From Bacteroidales bacterium (GTDB lineage: Bacteria > Bacteroidota > Bacteroidia > Bacteroidales > JAFGUD01): DNA of 40,736 bases. Shown here in pieces: positions 34,525 to 40,736 of this stretch (within the stretch, counting starts at the first letter, position 1; each line of letters opens with the position of its first letter). The translations under genes were made by a program, and so were the position numbers. The stretch is taken from NCBI GenBank assembly GCA_016938685.1, contig JAFGUD010000090.1, positions 1 through 40,736 of the forward strand, read 5' to 3'. A model generated the notes under the pieces. It was not told the DNA's origin, searched no databases, and saw only the letters and a list, made by a program, of their open reading frames with translations.

Positions 34525-34564
34525 CAAAGATAAGTATTTTTGTCGAATTTCTGTAATTTTTACT

Positions 34565-37153
34565 TTATTCCATTTTATTTAAGGAGTCGAACAGATTATG
34601 CAAGGTCATTTCATCGTACATATAAACTTCACGAGGTTTACTTCCTTGCGCTGGTCCAACGATTCCGGCTGCTTCTAACTGGTCCATTATTCTTCCGGCT
34701 CTATTATAACCAATTGCAAGTTTACGTTGTATTAAAGAAGTTGATCCCTGTTGATTGACCACAATTAATCTTGCGGCATCTTCAAATAAAGAATCACGTT
34801 TTTTCAGATCAACATCTTTCATCAGACCATCTTCGTCAAGTTGCGGTTCCGGCAAATCGAAAGCAGAAGAATATGCCTGTTGCTGCGAAATATATTCAAC
34901 AATATCGTTTAATTCAGGAGTATCGATAAATGCACATTGAAGTCGTATAAGATCGCTACCTCTTGTCATAAGCAAATCTCCTCGTCCAACAAGCTGATTA
35001 GCTCCGGGACTATCAAGAATAGTACGCGAGTCAATCATAGATGCAACTCTAAATGCAACTCTGGCAGGGAAATTGGCTTTTATTACACCCGTAATAATAT
35101 TTGTAGAAGGTCTTTGCGTAGCAACAATTAGATGAATTCCAATAGCACGAGCAAGTTGAGCCAAACGAGCAAGTGGCAACTCAACTTCTTTTCCGGCTGT
35201 CATTATCAAATCCGCAAATTCATCAATAACCAGCACAATATAAGGCATAAAATTGTGTCCATGATGAGGATTTAATTTTCGGGCTACAAATTTTTCATTA
35301 TACTCCATAATGTTTCTAACTCTGGCATCTTTAAGTAATTGATATCTGTTATCCATTTCAACATTCAAAGAATTAAGAGTAGCAACCACTTTGCTATTGT
35401 CCGTAATAATTGCTTCTTCGTCATCAGGCAATTTAGCAAGAAAATGTTTCTCTATAACCTCGTATAAATTAAGTTCAACTTTTTTTGGATCTATTAGAAC
35501 AAACTTAACATAAGCCGGATGTTTTTTATACAAAATTGAAGCAATAATTGCGTTTATACCAACAGATTTACCTTGTCCTGTTGCTCCGGCAACAAGCATG
35601 TGAGGCATTTTTGTGAGGTCAAAAACATAAGTTTCATTTGAAATTGTTTTTCCAAGAGCAATAGGCAATTCGTGTTTGCTTTTTTGAAATTTCACAGACG
35701 AAAGCACTGATTTCATAGAAACAATTGCAGGATTTTGATTTGGAACCTCTATCCCAATTGTTCCTCTTCCCGGCATAGGAGCAATAATCCGAATTCCTAG
35801 AGCAGACAAACTAAGAGCAATGTCATCTTCTAAATTTTTAATTTTTGAAATTCTAACTCCGGGCGCTGGAATAATTTCGTATAATGTTATTGTTGGACCT
35901 ACAGTTGCTTTTATTTTTGTTATTTCAATTTTATAATTTCTGAGGGTTTCAACAATTTTATTTCTATTCTCGATAAGTTCATTTTCAGAAACTTCTGAAT
36001 TTTCAGAAGTATGATTTTTCAGCAAACTCAACGGAGGTAACTTATAATTTGACAAGGTTTTTGTAGGATCATATTCCTCCAGATCCATTTGGTCTGTTAA
36101 AATATCTTCATGAGTCAAAACTTCAAGTCCTTCAGAAGTATCTACCTCAGAATTATTATTTACAGCCGGAAACAATTCTGTATTTTGTTGATTTTCAAGC
36201 TGATTATCGTCTTCATTTTCGATATCAACAGTTTCCTCCTGATTCATCGACTGAGAAATTTCAAATCCAACTTCTTCGTTTTTATTTTTATTCAGAGGAG
36301 TTCTTGTTCCATCAAGACCAAGTATAAACTCCTGTCTTTCAACAGCTTTTTGAGCATCAGCCAAATTTTTCGACAAGTTTTCATCACCGGAAGCAATTAA
36401 ATCGGAAATATCTTTTTCGACAATATTATTTTCATCATTATTCAAGTCTACATCACGCTTTTCTTTGCTATTAAAAAAAGAAACAGAAGCCTTTGTTTTA
36501 GAATACGCTTTTTTGAAGTTTTTAAGCTGAGAAAGGTTTTTGAAAAAAGTTTTTGTCCATTCAAAGGAATTTTCGATTGCAAAAAACACAAAAGTTAAAG
36601 CAGAAATAAACAATAAAAATCCCGCCCCAAATTTACCAATAATCGAAGAAGTCCATTTGATAATAGAATATCCGTAGGAACCACCAAGATTAAAAAATTT
36701 ATCTCCAAAAATAAACGCCAAAAACAAAGACGACCAAATTATCAGAAATAAAGTTTTACCGATAAATTCAGTAAAATTTTTAATTTTTACTTTAAATAAT
36801 TTCAAAGCCCAAAGCGGGAAAATTACTATAAACCCGAAAGCAGAAACACCAAACCACTTATATATAAACAACTTAGACAGATAAGCTCCTAATTTACCCA
36901 TAGAATTTGCCGGTTTTTCTTGCTTCAAAATTTGAAAGAAGCTCATGTCCAACATGTGTCCATCAAGTTGCCAGGTAAACAAAAACGATATAAAAGCAAT
37001 CAACGAATACACGGTAAAAAACAATAAAAATATTCCAAATAAAAATTTGAATTTTTCATCATTTAGTATCGACTTTAACGTCTTTTTTTGCTTCTCAGGT
37101 GTATTTTTTTTAGGAGGTCTACCTCTCTTTTTCTTTTTTTCTGTTTCAGTCAT
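34565..37153 (-). CDS. ftsK: DNA translocase FtsK
   Basis: This 862-residue protein is the septal DNA pump that clears and aligns chromosome ends at division. It opens with a basic patch (KKKKRGRPPKK). About four transmembrane helices follow (residues 38-200, e.g. FGIFLLFFTVYSLIAFISFLF), then an acidic low-complexity linker. The motor domain has the Walker A segment MLVAGATGQGKSVGINA (about 520-535) and the Walker B segment IVLVIDEFADLIM (about 640), with the later VATQRPSTNIITG. The C-terminal gamma domain (DAARLIVVNQQGSTSLIQRKLAIGYNRAGRIMDQLEAAGIVG) should read chromosome orientation sequences. Length and domain order are normal. A promoter with good spacing lies upstream. Confidence 0.95.
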   Translation of the reverse strand: MTETEKKKKRGRPPKKNTPEKQKKTLKSILNDEKFKFLFGIFLLFFTVYSLIAFISFLFTWQLDGHMLDMSFFQILKQEKPANSMGKLGAYLSKLFIYKWFGVSAFGFIVIFPLWALKLFKVKIKNFTEFIGKTLFLIIWSSLFLAFIFGDKFFNLGGSYGYSIIKWTSSIIGKFGAGFLLFISALTFVFFAIENSFEWTKTFFKNLSQLKNFKKAYSKTKASVSFFNSKEKRDVDLNNDENNIVEKDISDLIASGDENLSKNLADAQKAVERQEFILGLDGTRTPLNKNKNEEVGFEISQSMNQEETVDIENEDDNQLENQQNTELFPAVNNNSEVDTSEGLEVLTHEDILTDQMDLEEYDPTKTLSNYKLPPLSLLKNHTSENSEVSENELIENRNKIVETLRNYKIEITKIKATVGPTITLYEIIPAPGVRISKIKNLEDDIALSLSALGIRIIAPMPGRGTIGIEVPNQNPAIVSMKSVLSSVKFQKSKHELPIALGKTISNETYVFDLTKMPHMLVAGATGQGKSVGINAIIASILYKKHPAYVKFVLIDPKKVELNLYEVIEKHFLAKLPDDEEAIITDNSKVVATLNSLNVEMDNRYQLLKDARVRNIMEYNEKFVARKLNPHHGHNFMPYIVLVIDEFADLIMTAGKEVELPLARLAQLARAIGIHLIVATQRPSTNIITGVIKANFPARVAFRVASMIDSRTILDSPGANQLVGRGDLLMTRGSDLIRLQCAFIDTPELNDIVEYISQQQAYSSAFDLPEPQLDEDGLMKDVDLKKRDSLFEDAARLIVVNQQGSTSLIQRKLAIGYNRAGRIMDQLEAAGIVGPAQGSKPREVYMYDEMTLHNLFDSLNKME

Positions 37154-37200
37154 ATATTTTTAAATCCCGTTAAACAATTTTCAGTGACAACAATACTTTA

Positions 37201-37230
37201 CAAAAATATTTTTTTTTATTAACTATTCAA
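37201..37230 (-). promoter_or_regulatory. Bacteroidota-type promoter of ftsK
   Basis: On the minus strand TTG (37230-37228), 19 bases, then TATTTTTG (37208-37201) match the consensus TTG / TAnnTTTG at standard spacing. It would start transcription about 40 bases before the ATG at 37153. This is the best promoter match noted in the window. Confidence 0.65.
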
Positions 37231-37368
37231 AATAAACAAGTCCAAAAAACACACAAAATAGCTACAATACGCATTCTTTGTCAATACCAGGCTAATTGTC
37301 AGTAAGTTACAAACATTAAAATTTATCAACAATTACGTATTTTTTTTTAAACCAGCTAGTTAGAAAAA

Positions 37369-38556
37369 TTATTTTCTATTATGAACAGACAAATCGAAGA
37401 CATGTTGCAATATATTTTTATCAACATCAGATAGTTCAATTCCTCGACGATTTACAACTTTTTGCGCAGTCGCAAGCGCTTTTTGGATATTATACTCAAC
37501 AAAACCATGAGCACCGCCCCAGGAAAATGAAGAAACAAAATTACGAGGAAATCCGGCGCCATAAATATTAGAACTTACTCCAACAACAGTTCCGGTATTA
37601 AACATTGTATTAATAGCGCATTTAGAATGATCACCCATAATTAATCCACAAAATTGCAATCCGGTTTTAACAAATTTTTGATCACGATAATTCCAAAGCT
37701 TAACCTCTTCGTAATTATTTTTCAAATTTGAATTATTTGAACCTGCTCCAATATTGCACCACTCTCCAATAACAGAATTACCAAGAAATCCATCATGAGC
37801 TTTGTTGCTGTAACCAAATACAACAGAATTATTGATTTCGCCACCAAACTTAGAAAAAGGACCAATAGTAGTTGGACCGTAAACTACCGCTCCAACTTTT
37901 AACTGCGAATGTTCACACAAAGCCAAACTTCCACGAATCACAACGTTTTCCATTACAACAGCATCTTTACCAATGTAAATATATCCATCTTTTGCGTTCA
38001 AAACAGCACATTCTACCTCAGCTCCTTCTTCGATAAAAATATTTTCTTCGTTAAAAACCTTGTTAGTTCTGCTTATTGGTTTACTAATCCTATTTTTAGT
38101 TAAAATTTTAAAATCTATTTCAATTTCTTGCCCATTTAAAGAAAAAATATCCCACAAATTTTCAATAACAGTAACATTATCATAATATTCAACAGCAGTT
38201 AAGCCCAAAAAATTAACGTTTTGAAAATTTTCAGCACCGTCATAATCCAAATTTACAGCTAATATTAAATTGTCCTTTTTTAGAAAAGAATTTAATTTCA
38301 ACCTTTTAATTTCAGAAATCAAATCATCGTTTGGCAAAACAGACGAATTGATTAAGATATTTTCTTCATCAATTTTAACCGGAAATTTTTCCTGCAAATA
38401 ATCCTGAGTAAGATTTGAAAAATTAGTTTCAATCAACTTCTCCCATTTTTCTTTAATTGTCATAATTCCTATTCTAATTTCAGAAACAGGACGAGTATAA
38501 GTTAAAGGAAGTAAATTTTCGTAATTTCGTTTAGTGTCAAAAAATATATAATTCAT
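37369..38556 (-). CDS. GlmU-like sugar nucleotidyltransferase
   Basis: This 395-residue protein is of the GlmU-like family. The N-terminal half opens with YIFFDTKRNYENLLPLTYTRPVSEIRIGI, in which TRP and the following Arg resemble the start of Bacteroidota putative sugar-nucleotide transferases. The second half has hexapeptide left-handed beta-helix repeats (GAEVECAVLNAKDGYIYIGKDAVVMENVVIRG, GPTTIGPFSKFGGEINNSVVFG, VIGEWCNIGAGSNNSNL). It may add a nucleotide to N-acetylglucosamine 1-phosphate or a related sugar. The classical GxGTRM loop of GlmU is not present, so the catalytic role is less sure than the fold. The ATG at 38556 gives the conserved start MNYIFFDT; a start seven codons earlier is weaker. 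Confidence 0.82.
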   Translation of the reverse strand: MNYIFFDTKRNYENLLPLTYTRPVSEIRIGIMTIKEKWEKLIETNFSNLTQDYLQEKFPVKIDEENILINSSVLPNDDLISEIKRLKLNSFLKKDNLILAVNLDYDGAENFQNVNFLGLTAVEYYDNVTVIENLWDIFSLNGQEIEIDFKILTKNRISKPISRTNKVFNEENIFIEEGAEVECAVLNAKDGYIYIGKDAVVMENVVIRGSLALCEHSQLKVGAVVYGPTTIGPFSKFGGEINNSVVFGYSNKAHDGFLGNSVIGEWCNIGAGSNNSNLKNNYEEVKLWNYRDQKFVKTGLQFCGLIMGDHSKCAINTMFNTGTVVGVSSNIYGAGFPRNFVSSFSWGGAHGFVEYNIQKALATAQKVVNRRGIELSDVDKNILQHVFDLSVHNRK

Positions 38557-38588
38557 TCTTTTAAAAATTAGTTTCAAAATATTTTGTG

Positions 38589-38655
38589 CAAAATTACAGA
38601 TTTTAAGATTTAATCATAAAATTCTTTTAGATTTAATTAAAACTTGGTAAATTTG
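38589..38655. promoter_or_regulatory. Divergent -7 elements, GlmU-like gene and lipoprotein
   Basis: Minus-strand TAATTTTG (38596 down to 38589) and plus-strand TAAATTTG (38648-38655) both fit TAnnTTTG. They would give leaders of about 25-35 bases. Neither has a TTG at the usual spacing, so both are only candidate elements. Confidence 0.4.
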
Positions 38656-38687
38656 AAACCAAAATTTGCAACTCAAAATCAGATACC

Positions 38688-39080
38688 ATGAAAAAAAAAC
38701 ACATTATTTTAGCATTATTTTCAGCAATATTCTTGTTTTCTTGCGATGAGGTAAATGAAGCGAAACAAGTTGTTGATGATTTTTACAAATGTCGTCAGGA
38801 GCAAAATTATGATAAAGTAGTTTCATATTTAAGTGATATTATTTTTGAAATTTCAACAGAAGAAGAAATAATTGCAGATTTGAAAAAAGTTGACGAAGAA
38901 ATGGGAAACATAAATTCCTTTAAATCAACAAGTTTTGAAATAAAAACAAACAATGGAATAACAACAGCTATTTTTACATACAAAGTTGTATATGACAAAG
39001 GGGTCATGACAGATAACATTGAACTTCAAAAAGAAGGAGACACTTACAAGATTTATTATTATTATTGGACAAAAAATTAG
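38688..39080 (+). CDS. Small lipoprotein with NTF2-like fold
   Basis: This 130-residue lipoprotein (signal LALFSAIFLFSC) has a mature part EAKQVVDDFYKCRQEQNYDKVVSYLSD. This recalls the small DUF4019/DUF4878-like proteins with an NTF2-like cone fold. The chain ends in beta strands (GITTAIFTYKVVYDKGVMTDNIELQKEGDTYKIYYYYW). No enzymatic residues are evident, so a structural or ligand-binding role is more likely. It ends 14 bases ahead of the O-antigen ligase gene, so the two are probably co-transcribed and the lipoprotein may act in the same envelope process. Confidence 0.65.
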   Translation: MKKKHIILALFSAIFLFSCDEVNEAKQVVDDFYKCRQEQNYDKVVSYLSDIIFEISTEEEIIADLKKVDEEMGNINSFKSTSFEIKTNNGITTAIFTYKVVYDKGVMTDNIELQKEGDTYKIYYYYWTKN

Positions 39081-39094
39081 TTCATTAAAAATTT

Positions 39095-40654
39095 ATGGAC
39101 ATAGATAGAATTTCACTATTTCGCAGATTATACATTGGTTCAATTATTATTCTGTTTTTTGGGTTAGTTTTCTCAAAATTGGCTATCAGTTTAGCTCAAT
39201 TTTCTTTGCTTGCCGTGTGGTTTCTGGAAAAAGATTATAACTCAAAATTTAAAAGACTAAAGCAGGATATTCCTGCTTTGATTTTTTTATCAATTTTCAC
39301 TTTATTTTTAATTGGTATATTATGGACAGACAACTTTGATGCCGGATTAAAAGCTCTCAAATTAAAATTACCAATTCTAGTTATTCCATTTCTTATATCA
39401 TCATCAAAACCCATATCAAAAAAAGAACTTAAAATTTTATTATTTTCTTTTATTGTTATAGTATTTGCAAAAAGTATTCAAAGTTTAATAATTTTTATTT
39501 CAAATGAATACATAAGTTCAATACAAAAACTTAATCCCAAAATATCACATATAAGACTTTCATTGATAATAGATTTTGCAATTTTTGCAACAATCTACTT
39601 GCTACGAAAAGATTTTTTCACAAAAAGTTCACAAAAATACATCAGTATATTAGTAATTCTGTGGTTTATTGTTTCTTTGTTTATTATCCAATCTGTCACG
39701 GGTTTTGTTATACTTATAATCGTAATATTAGCTTTAAGTACAGCATATTTTTTCAGATTAAAAAACAAACATCTAAAGTATTTTTTCTTATTTATAACCA
39801 TAATTATCCCAATTGCACTAATTATTTATATAAACTATCAATTTCAAGATTTTTATACATTTAAAGACCCAAATTACAACGATCTACCAGAATATACTGA
39901 ACAAGGGAACAAATATACCCACGATTCTACAAATATTTATATTGAAAACGGCTACTATGTTGGTTACTATTTATGCGAAAAAGAGTTAAAAAAAGAATGG
40001 AATGAAAGAAGCACAATAAAATACGATAGCACAGATATTAACGGATACAAAATAAAATACACACTCAAACGATATTTAACTTCACTTGGACTACCAAAAG
40101 ACTCTACTGGAGTTAAATCTCTAACAGACAAAGACATAAAAAGTATTGAAAAGAGTATTTCAAATGTCCGTTTTAACAATAAAATAAATATCAACAACAG
40201 GATTTATAAAATTATTTGGCAATTTCATATTTATTTAAAGACAAAAAACCCTAATAATCAATCGCTTACTCAAAGAATTGAATTTACAAAAACAGCGATA
40301 AACATTATCAAAAAGAATACTTTGTTCGGAGTTGGAACAGGAGACTTAAAACAGGCTTTTGCAGATCAATATATTGAAGACAATTCTAAACTAGAGCAGA
40401 AAAACAGATATACAACTCATAATCAATACATTTCATTCATTGTTGTATTTGGAGTAATTTTAGGAACTTGGTGCATTTTGGCATTATTTTTACCATTTTT
40501 TATAAACAAAAAATATAAAGAATTTTTACCATCAATTTTTTTTATAATTGCAATGTTTTCTATGTTAAACGAAGATACTTTAGAAACTTCAATAGGAATA
40601 AGCTTTTTTACAATTTTCTACTCATTACTAATTTTACAAAAACTAAAAGAATGA
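39095..40654 (+). CDS. O-antigen ligase family protein
   Basis: This 519-residue polytopic membrane protein has about ten to twelve hydrophobic helices (e.g. LYIGSIIILFFGLVFSKLAI, YISILVILWFIVSLFIIQSVTGFVILIIVILALS). A large soluble loop lies between about residues 250 and 390, longer than in many family members. The ligase signature includes GVGTGDLKQAFADQYIED and YTTHNQYISFIVVFGVILG, in which the His of THNQY is the usual catalytic residue. The family (WaaL or Wzy-like) attaches or polymerises surface polysaccharide on the periplasmic face. WaaL and Wzy cannot be told apart by sequence alone. The stop codon lies inside a GAATGATT-like repeat. Confidence 0.85.
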   Translation: MDIDRISLFRRLYIGSIIILFFGLVFSKLAISLAQFSLLAVWFLEKDYNSKFKRLKQDIPALIFLSIFTLFLIGILWTDNFDAGLKALKLKLPILVIPFLISSSKPISKKELKILLFSFIVIVFAKSIQSLIIFISNEYISSIQKLNPKISHIRLSLIIDFAIFATIYLLRKDFFTKSSQKYISILVILWFIVSLFIIQSVTGFVILIIVILALSTAYFFRLKNKHLKYFFLFITIIIPIALIIYINYQFQDFYTFKDPNYNDLPEYTEQGNKYTHDSTNIYIENGYYVGYYLCEKELKKEWNERSTIKYDSTDINGYKIKYTLKRYLTSLGLPKDSTGVKSLTDKDIKSIEKSISNVRFNNKININNRIYKIIWQFHIYLKTKNPNNQSLTQRIEFTKTAINIIKKNTLFGVGTGDLKQAFADQYIEDNSKLEQKNRYTTHNQYISFIVVFGVILGTWCILALFLPFFINKKYKEFLPSIFFIIAMFSMLNEDTLETSIGISFFTIFYSLLILQKLKE

Positions 40655-40736
40655 TTGAATAATAGAATAACAAAATTATTGAATGATAAAATGATAGAAT
40701 GATTGAATAATAAAATGATAGAATGACAGAACTTAG
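40651..40736. repeat. Degenerate GAATGATT / GAATGATAAAAT repeats at the window end
   Basis: ATGATTGAATAATAGAATAA is followed by several variants such as GAATGATAAAATGATA and GAATGATTGAATAATAAAATG. They are related to the array at 8855-8914. The first copy overlaps the stop of the O-antigen ligase gene. The repeat reaches the edge of the window, so its true length is not visible. Confidence 0.8.

Overview
The window is a very AT-rich stretch of a Bacteroidota chromosome, probably a free-living Bacteroidales- or Marinilabiliales-like organism. Four things support this: cargo proteins with C-terminal type IX secretion (T9SS) sorting domains, a DUF4835/PorD-type gene, the Bacteroidota form of RNA polymerase omega, and promoter-like motifs of the Bacteroidota type (TTG, about 20 bases, TAnnTTTG). 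No tRNA, rRNA, CRISPR array, insertion sequence or integrase was seen.

Left part (1-5.5 kb): the end of a tocopherol-cyclase-family gene, small secreted or lipoprotein orphans, a KilA-N gene interrupted by an in-frame stop and carrying a 32-bp perfect palindrome, a TPR/SpoIIE phosphatase, and a small protein that looks like a hemerythrin with most iron ligands lost. A fragment matching the 3' end of that small gene lies on the other side of the phosphatase gene. From 5.7 to 10.1 kb is housekeeping: a Na/Pi cotransporter, then bamD, rpoZ and coaBC.

10.2-20.7 kb is an accessory block between coaBC and the DUF4835 gene, which are usually neighbours in this phylum. It holds three T9SS cargo genes, each encoding seven propeller-type repeats. 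One of them is cut by a TAG at a conserved Trp codon and so loses its sorting domain. The block also holds a TPR sensor histidine kinase overlapping its LuxR-type response regulator, and a methyltransferase.

21.7-25.4 kb is a compact unit with its own promoter-like sequence and terminator. It encodes a Cys/His-rich HYC_CC_PP-like protein, a TonB-dependent receptor with a His-rich loop and a Cys-Cys pair before the plug, and two exported heavy-metal-associated (HMA) proteins. I read it as an envelope system for a soft metal, possibly copper. It is the best candidate for an under-described system here.

25.4-40.7 kb is mostly core and conserved genes: a short-chain dehydrogenase, a YgjV-like membrane protein, mnmD overlapping manA, an alpha/beta-hydrolase lipoprotein, a B3/4-domain protein two bases ahead of a second TPR/SpoIIE phosphatase, an endonuclease/exonuclease/phosphatase lipoprotein, ftsK, a GlmU-like sugar nucleotidyltransferase, a small lipoprotein and an O-antigen ligase. 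Short degenerate repeats of the GAATGATT and GGACTGA types fill some intergenic gaps.
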